Below, piece by piece: positions 16,731 to 24,683 of a stretch of 37,132 bases of DNA. Source of the DNA: an uncultured Treponema sp. (lineage in GTDB: Bacteria > Spirochaetota > Spirochaetia > Treponematales > Treponemataceae); the NCBI GenBank assembly GCA_934691925.1, contig CAKUTI010000017.1, positions 1 through 37,132 of the forward strand, in the 5' to 3' direction. Below the pieces are notes generated by a model. The model saw only the letters and a list, made by a program, of their open reading frames with translations. It made no database searches and was not told the origin of the DNA. Position 1 is the first letter of the stretch, and each line of letters opens with the position of its first letter. Both the position numbers and the translations under genes were made by a program.

Positions 16731-18038
16731 TTAGAAAAGTTTTCTTGCCTCAACGTAAAAACGCTTTTCGCTCGCCTCGCCCATCGAGAACGATTTTCTT
16801 GGAAGCGGGCCGCGTCCGTTGATTGTCGCAAAAAAGCTGTCTTTCGCAATCGGCGGAAGCAAAATTGAAACCGCGTTATCTTTTTTTCCGAGAGAAACAA
16901 CCTCGCTCGTTCCGTGAATGTAGTCGATGTCGTTTTTCTTGTCTTTTGAATTTGAATCAAGATAATCATCAAGAACAGGCTGCAGAGCCGCAATCGCCAA
17001 ATCCGTGATTTTTGTGTCGAGAACGCAGAGTTTTCCCTTTGAAATAAATCCGTATCTTGCGCCGGAAGCGTTCCTGTCTGAAACAAAATCTTCAAGTTCT
17101 TTTTCAGAATCAAAATTTTTCAGCTCGCCGCCGAGCTTTTCCTGAACAAAAGCGATGAGCTTTTCAGAATTCTGGTTGAAAACCACGCGGTGAATCGGCT
17201 CAAAAGTCAGGCCTTTGTCATAAATATTCACAATTTCAACGAGCGCGAATCTTACAGGGCTTGTCTCTTTTTCTGAATCCGAAAGATTTTTCTTATGCTC
17301 GTCCCAAACTGCTTTCGCAGTCGCAAGGGAATGGTTTCCGTCGCCAACCGCAAACAAGAAAGTGTTTCCGTCAGAATCTGTGCCGGCCTTAAAAAGCGAA
17401 GAAAGAGCTTTTTCAAGAAGACTCTCCGCCTCATCGCCTTTCACGCTCCAGCCAGTGATGTGCCCCGCATTCTGCATAAGTTCGCCGTCATAAACAGGCA
17501 CGCTTTTCTTTGAAAGTTTTTCAGCTCCGCCAACAAGCAAATCATCAGGATCGTTTGCAAGAAGCATAATGTGAGGAAGCTCAAGCGCGGCTCCGTTTCG
17601 GATTTTCATTCTCGGAGGAATTCTTTCAGGAACTGTCGCTTCTGTGGCGCGGATTAAGGCTTTTGAGCCAGGCTTCCATTCGTATTTTTCAAGGTCAACA
17701 GCAAGAACAAGCCCGCGTCTCATTCTTCCGTATTCAGTTTTTCTTTCTATATAAATGCACTCTTCGCTAGAATCAAAAATTCCTTCAGAAAGATAATCTT
17801 TCATCGTTTTTTGAATTTTCTGGATTCGCTCGTCTTTGTCAGAATCATTCAGATTCACTTCCGGAAAAATCAGATTCAGCGTTGAAGGCGCAGAGCCGGC
17901 AATTTCCGCCGCGCGCTTCCAATAATCTTTGTCCTGCGTGTACTGGTCGCAGGCAATAACAGCCCAAGTTTTCAAGTCAAGTTTTTTAGGAAGGAGAATT
18001 TCAGGAATCTGAACTCCGAATTTAGAAAATGTTTTCAT
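16731..18038 (-). CDS. DUF1015 family protein (SerK-like)
   Basis: This 435-residue protein starts at MKTFSKFGVQIPEILLPK; an upstream TTG at 18056 is possible but overlaps the promoter. Family signatures are WAVIACDQYTQDKDYWKRA near the N-terminus, YIERKTEYGRMRRGLVLAVDLEKYE, PHIMLLANDPDD, and FAVGDGNHSLATAKAVWDEHK. The DUF1015 family includes SerK, an ADP-dependent free-serine kinase of archaea, and the related SbnI. Whether this member phosphorylates serine is not established. It is a single-gene unit divergent from rpoN. There is no Shine-Dalgarno sequence; a TGCTAAAAT box lies 8 nt before the ATG. Confidence 0.85.
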   Translation of the reverse strand: MKTFSKFGVQIPEILLPKKLDLKTWAVIACDQYTQDKDYWKRAAEIAGSAPSTLNLIFPEVNLNDSDKDERIQKIQKTMKDYLSEGIFDSSEECIYIERKTEYGRMRRGLVLAVDLEKYEWKPGSKALIRATEATVPERIPPRMKIRNGAALELPHIMLLANDPDDLLVGGAEKLSKKSVPVYDGELMQNAGHITGWSVKGDEAESLLEKALSSLFKAGTDSDGNTFLFAVGDGNHSLATAKAVWDEHKKNLSDSEKETSPVRFALVEIVNIYDKGLTFEPIHRVVFNQNSEKLIAFVQEKLGGELKNFDSEKELEDFVSDRNASGARYGFISKGKLCVLDTKITDLAIAALQPVLDDYLDSNSKDKKNDIDYIHGTSEVVSLGKKDNAVSILLPPIAKDSFFATINGRGPLPRKSFSMGEASEKRFYVEARKLF

Positions 18039-18046
18039 ATGCGAAG

Positions 18047-18055
18047 ATTTTAGCA
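18047..18055 (-). promoter_or_regulatory. Extended -10 promoter of the DUF1015 gene (leaderless)
   Basis: On the minus strand TGCTAAAAT matches an extended -10 (TGnTATAAT) and ends 8 nt before the ATG at 18038. There is no Shine-Dalgarno sequence, so the mRNA should begin at or next to the start codon. No -35 is needed for the extended class and none is seen. Confidence 0.5.
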
Positions 18056-18070
18056 AAACTGACGAATCTC

Positions 18071-18079
18071 TGCTATAAT
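18071..18079 (+). promoter_or_regulatory. Extended -10 promoter of rpoN (leaderless)
   Basis: TGCTATAAT is a perfect extended -10 box ending 7 nt before the rpoN ATG, without any ribosome binding site. The box sits only 22 bp from the facing -10 of the DUF1015 gene, so the two promoters compete for the same DNA. Confidence 0.65.
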
Positions 18080-18086
18080 CTTTAGT

Positions 18087-19862
18087 ATGCCTGAAATTTC
18101 ATTGTCTACGTCTTTGAGGCTCGCGCAGAGAACTTCGCAAAATCAGAAAATGGCTCAGACGCAAAAAATGAGCCAGACGCAGATAATGTCTTTAAAGCTT
18201 TTGAATATGTCTTCGGGCGAATTAAGAAACGAGATTTACGAAAAAGCCGCGAAAAATCCCGCGCTTGTTGTAACGGAAGACAGATTTCAGGACGGAGACG
18301 CGGAAGCGGCGAACGAAAGGCGAACTTCAAATCAGTCTTCACAACGATTTTCCGACAGCACTTTTATTGGAAAATCCACCGCCGCAGGAATTCAGGCAAG
18401 CGACAATTTTCAGGCCGCGCTTGAAAACAACGAGGATTTCAGAGAACCGCTCGCAGACCATCTTGAACATCAGCTGAATTCGATGAATCTTTCAAAAGGC
18501 GAGCAAAATCTCTGCAGAAAGCTGATTTACAATCTCGACAAAAATGGCTTCAACATTCTTGCGCCGGAAGCCTTAATCGACAAAAACGCCCCGAAAAGCG
18601 AACAAACGCCGGAATTTCTTTTAAAATGCAAAAATATCGTGCAGAATCTCGATCCGGTTGGAACATGCACGAACAATTTTGAGGAAAGCCTTTTTGTTCA
18701 GGCGAAAATCAACGGGAACGCGAGCGCGTGCACGCTTTTTCTTCTGAATCATTTTGAATATCTGAATCCGCCGCAAACCGCGAAAATCAAAAAAAAGATA
18801 GAAAATTATTTTAAAGAAAACGAGAAATTGCAGTTCAACACAAATTTCAAGAGATTTGAGCACGACGAGGAAGATATTGAAGAGTCGCTAGATTTCATAA
18901 AAAAGCTCGATCCTTTTCCGGCGCGGAATTTCGGAACAAGCCAGACAAATTTCGTGATTCCAGACGTAAAAATCGAAGAAATCAAAAATTCAGATGACGA
19001 GAATGGAAGTCCAAAATTCAGAATTTCTCTTTCTCGTGAAAGCCGTCCGAAAATCGAAGTCGCAAAAGATTATGAAAATCTCGTGAACAAGACAAAAATC
19101 GCGGACGGAGACGTTTCCGAGCAGGCGGAACGCCAAAAAGCCGAAGTGAAATTCGCGCGGAACAGCATAAACGACGCGAAAATTTTCATTGAAAGCATTG
19201 AGTACCGGGAAAGCACAATCTTAAAATCATGCAAAGTGATTGCAGAAATTCAAAAAAACTTTCTGATGAACGGACCAAAATTTTTAGCGCCGCTCCGACA
19301 AAAAGACGTGGCGGAAAAAATCGGCGTGCATGAAGCCACAATTTCAAGAATGGCGAACTCAAAATTTGTCCAATGCAAATGGGGAATTTTTCCGATAAGC
19401 TACTTTTTCACAAACGCGGTTGGAGATTTCTCCGAAAATCTTGATGAAAATTTAAACGTTTCAAAAAATAAAAACGAAACAACGAACATCGGAAAAAATG
19501 CGGACGAAAATCAAAATCGAAACGCCGAAAAAAACGAGACCGAAAATCTTAATGAAAATCAAAACGCTGAAAGAACTTTCAACGCAAATTCAGAAAAAAA
19601 ATCTTCAGGAAATTCTGAAAATGAAAGTTTCGCTTCAAAATCTTCTAAAAATTTCGGAACAGTTCAAAACGCAGGCGCGCTTTCAAAAGAAGCCGTAAAA
19701 GCGCAAATCGAAGAGCTTTTGGAAGAGCATAAAAACGATAAAAAAGCCCCGAGCGACCAGAAAATTTCCGATATGCTCGCCGAAAAAGGAATAAAAATCG
19801 CACGGCGGACTGTCGCAAAATACCGCGCCGAGCTGAATATTTCTTCAAGCTACGAACGCTGA
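18087..19862 (+). CDS. rpoN: RNA polymerase sigma-54 factor with Asn/Lys/Glu-rich insertion
   Basis: This 591-residue protein is clearly longer than the usual 430-500. Region I is Gln/Met-rich (LRLAQRTSQNQKMAQTQKMSQTQIMSLKLLNM, about 10-41, with the usual ENPAL-like KNPAL at 56-60). The core-binding region has ILKSCKVIAEIQKNFLMNG and RQKDVAEKIGVHEATISRM (helix-turn-helix, 404-422). The RpoN box is ARRTVAKYRA (572-581). Between FFTNAVGD (441-448) and SKEAVKAQIEELL (533-545) lie about 80 residues of Asn/Lys/Glu/Ser repeats (DENLN, DENQN, NENQN), where E. coli has about ten residues. This should be a flexible tether before the -24-binding domain. It directs sigma-54 promoters with AAA+ activators, none of which is in this window. 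The tail overlaps the convergent PHP gene by 13 bp. Confidence 0.96.
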   Translation: MPEISLSTSLRLAQRTSQNQKMAQTQKMSQTQIMSLKLLNMSSGELRNEIYEKAAKNPALVVTEDRFQDGDAEAANERRTSNQSSQRFSDSTFIGKSTAAGIQASDNFQAALENNEDFREPLADHLEHQLNSMNLSKGEQNLCRKLIYNLDKNGFNILAPEALIDKNAPKSEQTPEFLLKCKNIVQNLDPVGTCTNNFEESLFVQAKINGNASACTLFLLNHFEYLNPPQTAKIKKKIENYFKENEKLQFNTNFKRFEHDEEDIEESLDFIKKLDPFPARNFGTSQTNFVIPDVKIEEIKNSDDENGSPKFRISLSRESRPKIEVAKDYENLVNKTKIADGDVSEQAERQKAEVKFARNSINDAKIFIESIEYRESTILKSCKVIAEIQKNFLMNGPKFLAPLRQKDVAEKIGVHEATISRMANSKFVQCKWGIFPISYFFTNAVGDFSENLDENLNVSKNKNETTNIGKNADENQNRNAEKNETENLNENQNAERTFNANSEKKSSGNSENESFASKSSKNFGTVQNAGALSKEAVKAQIEELLEEHKNDKKAPSDQKISDMLAEKGIKIARRTVAKYRAELNISSSYER

Positions 19863-20743
19863 GCCAAAACAGCCCATTCAGTCTTTTTCCAGTCGTAGTC
19901 ATCGCCGAGCTTTGGAAGAAGCTCCTCAAAATAAAATCTGTCCTCAATTTTTCTGTCGCCGCTCGTTCTTCCTAGATGACGGTCTGAACGGACACCAAGC
20001 CCATGAAAATCGCTTCCTCCAGTGACAATCATCCCGAGCTTTTTTGCAAGCAATTCGAGCTTGTATCCTTCGTTGATTCTCGCGCCCGGATGCCAAGCCT
20101 CAAGCCCCGCAACTCCGCTGTCACGAATCTTCAAAATCGTCTCTTCCATTCTTCCCCAGCTCACGTAAAGCGAAAGAGGATGCGCCAAGACAGGGACTCC
20201 GCCGGCAGACTTTATCGCCTGAACCGCAACGCTCAAATCGATTCCGTCGTGAGGAACATACCATGGCCGCCCTTTTCCCAGAAAACGGTCGAACGCTTCC
20301 TGCCGAGTCTTCACGATTTTTTTTTCAGTCATATAAGACGCAAAATGAGGTCTTCCAATCTGGCTTTCAGAAAAAATCGACTCAATTTCTTCAAGAGAGA
20401 CTTCATATCCGTCTTTTTTCATTTTTTCAACGATTTCAAGATTACGGCTTTTCCGCGACTCGTCAGCCTGATTCACAACATCTTTCAAATCTTCCGAATA
20501 TTCTTGAAGTCCAAGCCCCAAAAGATGAAATTCTCCAGTCGGCCAGCGGACGTTTATCTCAATTCCAGGAACAAAAATCATATCGCTTTCAAGGCAGACT
20601 TTCGCAGCAGAGCAAAGTCCGTTCACAGTGTCGTGGTCGGTCAAAGCCCAGACTTTCAGATTTTTTCCGGCGGCATAACGCGCAGAATCGGCAGGACTTA
20701 AAATTCCGTCAGAAGCAGAAGAGTGCGAGTGCAAATCAATCAT
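19850..20743 (-). CDS. PHP-domain phosphoesterase (YciV/RNase AM-like)
   Basis: The start at 20743 (MIDLHSHSSASDG) is chosen because it puts the conserved HxH metal motif at residues 5-7, as in the family; the predicted mRNA also begins there. Further metal/catalytic motifs are ALTDHDTVNG, VPGIEINV, IGRPHFA, PVLAHPLSL, GLEAWHP and GGSDFHG. At 297 residues it matches the YciV group, which acts as a 3',5'-nucleotide bisphosphatase or trims short RNAs 5'-3'. It is a one-gene unit, convergent with rpoN (13-bp overlap of coding ends) and divergent from the cNMP regulator. Confidence 0.9.
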   Translation of the reverse strand: MIDLHSHSSASDGILSPADSARYAAGKNLKVWALTDHDTVNGLCSAAKVCLESDMIFVPGIEINVRWPTGEFHLLGLGLQEYSEDLKDVVNQADESRKSRNLEIVEKMKKDGYEVSLEEIESIFSESQIGRPHFASYMTEKKIVKTRQEAFDRFLGKGRPWYVPHDGIDLSVAVQAIKSAGGVPVLAHPLSLYVSWGRMEETILKIRDSGVAGLEAWHPGARINEGYKLELLAKKLGMIVTGGSDFHGLGVRSDRHLGRTSGDRKIEDRFYFEELLPKLGDDYDWKKTEWAVLAQRS

Positions 20744-20749
20744 AAGCAA

Positions 20750-20758
20750 ATAATAGCA
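20750..20758 (-). promoter_or_regulatory. Extended -10 promoter of the PHP gene (leaderless)
   Basis: On the minus strand TGCTATTAT ends 6 nt before the ATG at 20743. No Shine-Dalgarno sequence is present, so the transcript probably starts at the start codon. Confidence 0.5.
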
Positions 20759-20773
20759 TATTTCATTTTTTTG

Positions 20774-20782
20774 TGTTAGAAT
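20774..20782 (+). promoter_or_regulatory. Extended -10 promoter of the cNMP-domain regulator
   Basis: TGTTAGAAT matches an extended -10; a start near 20789 would give a leader of about 23 nt containing TAGGAG before the ATG at 20812. Unlike its divergent neighbour, this gene has a normal ribosome binding site. Confidence 0.45.
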
Positions 20783-20811
20783 TCGCAAGATTGTGATGTA
20801 GGAGTTAAAAA

Positions 20812-22050
20812 ATGCCTAAACCAGTGTCCTATTCAAAAGGTTCAATCATTTATTTTTCAGGCGATATTGACGACCGTGTTTTTATTCTGCAAAAAGGCAA
20901 TGCGATTGCGACAAATGACGATGTTGAAACAAAACTTCCTGTAACAGAACAGATAAAAAACGGAGAATTTTTCGGAGTGAAATCCGCTCTCGGGCATTTT
21001 CCGCGCGAGGAAACCGTAACGACGCTCGAGGATTCCGTCTGCATTTCAATGACTGTTCAGGAATTCGAGAAAATTTTCAGCTCGAACAAGCAGATTATAA
21101 TGAAAATGCTGCGCGTTTTTTCAAAGCAGCTAAGACAAATCCACAGAAAAACCGAAGCGATTTTAAATAAAGGCGAGGAAATCAATCAGGTTTCGGGGCT
21201 TTTTTCCGTTGCGAAGGCTTTTTACAACGATGAAAAATGGCGAAGCTGCGCCGATGTCTGCCTGACATTCTTAAAGCATTATTCCACATCTTCCCATGCG
21301 AAAGAGATAAGCGAAATGTACGCAAAAGCAAGCGCGTACGTAAAAAAAGGAATTTCTTCGTCGGTGGCGGTGGCGGAAAACAACTCCTTCTCATCGGATT
21401 CCGCGCTTAATGTTTTTGACTTGCCTGCTTTCCAGCGTTTTCAGAAAACTTACGAGGACGGACAAGTCATCATCACAGAATTTGAGAACGGCGAGACTTT
21501 TTATCTGATTCAAAGCGGAAATGTGCAGCTTTCAAAATGCGCGAACAGCACAAACAAGAACATCGACATTTTAAAGCCAGGCGAATTTTTCGGCGAAATG
21601 GCGATACTCGACAACTCACCGCGCTCTGCCACCTGCGTCGCGATGGGGCAAGTAAAATGCCTTGAATTCAACAAGGCAAATTTTGAGCTTTTGGTCTCTG
21701 GAAATCCGCAGCTCGCGCTAATTCTCCTAAAACTTTTCTGCAAGAGAATCTACGACCAGAAACGGCGGTTCAAGATTCTCGTGATTTCAGACCCGCAGGC
21801 GCGGCTCGCAGACGTTTTCTGCATGCTCAACGAGATGAATCCGCTTAAGACGAGCGAACATTCAAGGCGTTTCAACGTTACAACTTCGGACATGGCGCAC
21901 TGGTCTGGACTTCCGCAGGAGATTGTAAAAGAGGAAATCAAAAAATTTGTAATCTCGCGAAAAATCGAGCTTTTTGACGACCACATAATCGTTGCAAACA
22001 TTGCGGATATGAAGCGGATTGTTGACACAAGGACGAACGTCAGAAAATAA
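20812..22050 (+). CDS. Crp/FNR-type regulator with two cyclic-nucleotide-binding domains
   Basis: This 412-residue protein contains two cNMP-binding folds. The first (about 5-115) is degenerate: GEFFGVKSALGHFPREETV lacks the phosphate-binding arginine signature. A middle helical segment (about 125-180, FSVAKAFYNDEKWRSCADVCLTFL) looks TPR-like. The second (about 205-315) has a good phosphate-binding cassette, FGEMAILDNSPRSATC (260-275). The C-terminus (about 320-400) resembles a Crp winged helix (TTSDMAHWSGLPQEIVKEEIKKF) followed by DDHIIVAN. It probably senses cAMP or a similar nucleotide at one site and controls transcription. It heads a rightward cluster with galE and the M20 gene. A role without DNA binding cannot be excluded because the helix-turn-helix is weak. 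Confidence 0.85.
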   Translation: MPKPVSYSKGSIIYFSGDIDDRVFILQKGNAIATNDDVETKLPVTEQIKNGEFFGVKSALGHFPREETVTTLEDSVCISMTVQEFEKIFSSNKQIIMKMLRVFSKQLRQIHRKTEAILNKGEEINQVSGLFSVAKAFYNDEKWRSCADVCLTFLKHYSTSSHAKEISEMYAKASAYVKKGISSSVAVAENNSFSSDSALNVFDLPAFQRFQKTYEDGQVIITEFENGETFYLIQSGNVQLSKCANSTNKNIDILKPGEFFGEMAILDNSPRSATCVAMGQVKCLEFNKANFELLVSGNPQLALILLKLFCKRIYDQKRRFKILVISDPQARLADVFCMLNEMNPLKTSEHSRRFNVTTSDMAHWSGLPQEIVKEEIKKFVISRKIELFDDHIIVANIADMKRIVDTRTNVRK

Positions 22051-22064
22051 ATCAAAAATCTGAA

Positions 22065-22112
22065 CAAGTTTTTAGACATCGGGCAGTTTTTCGGCGAGTC
22101 TAAAAAAACTTG
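22065..22112 (+). promoter_or_regulatory. Long hairpin between the regulator gene and galE
   Basis: CAAGTTTTTAGAC (22065-22077) pairs with GTCTAAAAAAACTTG (22098-22112), with slippage in the A/T runs, over a 20-nt loop. A CTTTTTT run follows at about 22125, just ahead of the galE ribosome binding site. It may be a weak terminator or attenuator that separates galE-M20 from the regulator. Confidence 0.4.
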
Positions 22113-22145
22113 CAATTCTAAGAATCTTTTTTATGGAGGAAAAAA

Positions 22146-23129
22146 ATGAAAGTATTGGTGATTGGCGGAGCTGGATACATCGGCTCGCACGTTGTAAAGC
22201 AGCTTATGAAGGCCGGACACGAAGTTACAGTTTTTGACAATCTCTCTTCGGGGCTTCGGCAAAATCTTTTTAAAGAGAATAAATTTATCTACGGAAATAT
22301 TCTTATTGAGCGCGACTTGGACGCGGCTTTTGAAAAAGGATTCGACGCGTTCATTCATCTTGCGGCTTTCAAGGCGGCAGGAGAATCGATGGTTGAGCCT
22401 GAAAAATACTCAATCAACAATTTAAACGGAACAATCAACATTCTGAATTCGGCAATGCGCCACAACTGCAAGAAAATGGTTTTCTCTTCAAGCGCGGCGG
22501 TTTTCGGCTCTCCAAAATATCTTCCAATCGACGAGAGTCATCCGAAAAATCCTGAAAACTACTACGGATTCACAAAATTAAAAATCGAAGAGATTATGGC
22601 TTGGTACGACCAGCTTCGCGGCTTGAAATTTGCGGCTTTAAGATATTTCAATGCGGCGGGCTACGATGTTGACGGATTTCCTTGCGGACTCGAGCAAAAT
22701 CCGGCGAATCTTCTTCCTGTAATCATGGAAACAGCCTGCGGAATGAGAGAAAAAATGAAAGTTTTCGGAAGCGACTACGACACTCGCGACGGAACTTGCA
22801 TCCGCGACTATGTTCACGTTACTGATTTGGCTGTTGCACACGTTAAAGCCCTTGAATACATCACAAAAAACAACGAAAGCCTAATCTGCAATCTTGGAAG
22901 CGAGACTGGCGTCAGCGTAAAAGAAATGCTTGAAGAAGCAAGGAAAATCACCGGAAAAGAAATTCCTGCTGATTTTGTTGGAAGAAGAGCGGGCGACCCG
23001 GCGGAGCTTGTCGCAACATCTGCATACGCGCGCGAAAAACTCGGCTGGACTCCAAAATATTCCGATGTCCACACGCTCCTTGAATCAACTTGGAAAGCGT
23101 ACCAGAAAGCGATGAATTCAAAAATTTAG
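22146..23129 (+). CDS. galE: UDP-glucose 4-epimerase
   Basis: This 327-residue extended short-chain dehydrogenase has the Rossmann motif GGAGYIGSH (7-15), the NAD acidic stop FDNLSSG (30-36), FSSSAAVFG with catalytic serine (113-121) and YxxxK as YYGFTK (Y140/K144). RYFNAAG, GTCIRDYVHVTDLA and RRAGDPAELVA complete the GalE pattern. It interconverts UDP-glucose and UDP-galactose for galactose use and glycoconjugate synthesis. GGAGG lies a few bases before the ATG. The M20 peptidase gene starts 18 bp after its stop, so they are probably co-transcribed. The length is typical. Confidence 0.95.
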   Translation: MKVLVIGGAGYIGSHVVKQLMKAGHEVTVFDNLSSGLRQNLFKENKFIYGNILIERDLDAAFEKGFDAFIHLAAFKAAGESMVEPEKYSINNLNGTINILNSAMRHNCKKMVFSSSAAVFGSPKYLPIDESHPKNPENYYGFTKLKIEEIMAWYDQLRGLKFAALRYFNAAGYDVDGFPCGLEQNPANLLPVIMETACGMREKMKVFGSDYDTRDGTCIRDYVHVTDLAVAHVKALEYITKNNESLICNLGSETGVSVKEMLEEARKITGKEIPADFVGRRAGDPAELVATSAYAREKLGWTPKYSDVHTLLESTWKAYQKAMNSKI

Positions 23130-23147
23130 ATTTTCAACGAGGATTTT

Positions 23148-24395
23148 ATGTCTGATTTTAATTTGCTTAGGAAAAATATCGAGTCGTCTGAATCAAAAAA
23201 AGGAATGATTGAGCTTGAAACTTTGCTCAGCTCAATTCCGGCAATCGCTCCAGAAAGCGGCGGCGAAGGCGAAATCAAAAAATGCGAGGCTCTGAAAAAA
23301 TGGCTTTTGGACGCAGGCTTTGAGGAAAGCCAGTTTCAGCGTTTTGACGCGCCTGACAGCAGAGTTCCGTCTGGAGTCCGCCCGAATATGATTTTGACGA
23401 TTCCGGGAAAATCCGACGATTATTCAATCTGGGTGATGGCTCACATGGACGTTGTTCCGCCGGGAGACTTGAAAACCTGGAAAACCGATCCGTGGAAAGT
23501 CGTCTATGATGAAAAATCTGACAAAATTTTCGGACGCGGCGTTGAAGACAACCAGCAAGGACTTGTAAGCGCAGTTTATGCGGTTCTTGCGTTTCTTAAA
23601 GAAAAAATTGTTCCAGAGCACACGGTAAAGCTTCTTTTTATGGCAGATGAGGAATTCGGCTCTGAATTCGGCGTAAAATATCTTTTACGGGAACATCAGG
23701 ATTTGTTCAGCAAAAAGGACTTGATTCTGATTCCTGACGGCGGAGACTCAAAAGGCGAGACGATTGAAATCGCTGAAAAAAACATTCTCTGGCTGAAACT
23801 CCACACAATCGGACTTCAAAGTCACGGCTCAATGCCAGAAAAAGGAAAAAATGCCCATCTAGCGGCGGCCGATTTAGCTTTGCGTCTGAACGGCTTGGAA
23901 AATTTCTTCGGCGAAAAGGACGAGCTTTTCGAGCCTCCTTATTCAACTTTCCAGCCGACAAAATCCGAGGCGAACGTTGAGACTGTGAACATTATTCCTG
24001 GCGATGACGTTTTCTATATGGACTGCAGAATTCTGCCGAAATATTCGCTTGAAACTGTGAGAAAAGAAGTTCAGAACCGCGTTAAAGCCGTTGAGGAGAA
24101 ATACGGAGTAAAGATTGAAGTTTCTGAGCCGCAGGCGAGCGAGTCTCCGGCAACAAAAGCAGATGCGCCGGTTGTGCAGAAACTTGCAAAAGCGATAAAA
24201 ACCGCGCACGGATTCGACGCGAAGCTGATTGGAATCGGTGGCGGAACTGTGGGCGCGGAATTCAGATGTCTTGGCTACAACGCCGCAATCTGGTCAACGC
24301 TCGATGAAGTCTGCCACCAGCCGAACGAATATTGCTACGTGAAAAACATTGCGGCAGACGCAGTGACTCTCGCCGCGCTGTTTCTGGAAAAGTAA
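23148..24395 (+). CDS. M20 family metallopeptidase (DapE/ArgE/dipeptidase group)
   Basis: This 415-residue protein has the two-metal M20 pattern: MAHMDVVP (H99, D101), GRGVEDNQQG (D134), MADEEFGS (E168/E169, general base and ligand), IPDGGD (D197) and a distal DEVCHQPNEY (H390). GLQSHGSMPEKGKNAH marks the dimerisation/lid domain. The family hydrolyses amide bonds of dipeptides or N-acyl amino acids in the cytoplasm; the substrate is not decided here. GAGG precedes the ATG. It follows galE by 18 bp and ends before a strong terminator. Confidence 0.9.
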   Translation: MSDFNLLRKNIESSESKKGMIELETLLSSIPAIAPESGGEGEIKKCEALKKWLLDAGFEESQFQRFDAPDSRVPSGVRPNMILTIPGKSDDYSIWVMAHMDVVPPGDLKTWKTDPWKVVYDEKSDKIFGRGVEDNQQGLVSAVYAVLAFLKEKIVPEHTVKLLFMADEEFGSEFGVKYLLREHQDLFSKKDLILIPDGGDSKGETIEIAEKNILWLKLHTIGLQSHGSMPEKGKNAHLAAADLALRLNGLENFFGEKDELFEPPYSTFQPTKSEANVETVNIIPGDDVFYMDCRILPKYSLETVRKEVQNRVKAVEEKYGVKIEVSEPQASESPATKADAPVVQKLAKAIKTAHGFDAKLIGIGGGTVGAEFRCLGYNAAIWSTLDEVCHQPNEYCYVKNIAADAVTLAALFLEK

Positions 24396-24490
24396 TTTTT
24401 CGGATTAGAAAATTAGTGTTGCCGGGTGAAAGAATACAAGAAAAAGTTCTGCTGCCCAGCAATCTCCATTCTGAATAAAAACCGGATAAA

Positions 24491-24541
24491 AAAATCCGCC
24501 CTACAAGCTTAACTTCACTTGAAACGGCGGATTTTTTATTT
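24491..24541 (+). terminator. Rho-independent terminator of the galE-M20 unit
   Basis: AAAATCCGCC (24491-24500) pairs with GGCGGATTTT (24526-24535), followed by a T-rich tail. Between here and 24683 are two similar A/T-rich segments (around 24571 and 24646) containing TTTTCTGAAAA or its complement-like form, but no gene. Confidence 0.8.
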
Positions 24542-24683
24542 TTCAAATCGTCTTATTCGCTTTTCATATCTCAAAATTTTCTGAAAACTTCACTAAATCG
24601 CGAAACGTTTACAAACACAAAAAGTTCCTCAATTTCATCAAAAAATTTTCAGAAAACGAGACTTTCATAAAATCAAAATTCTT

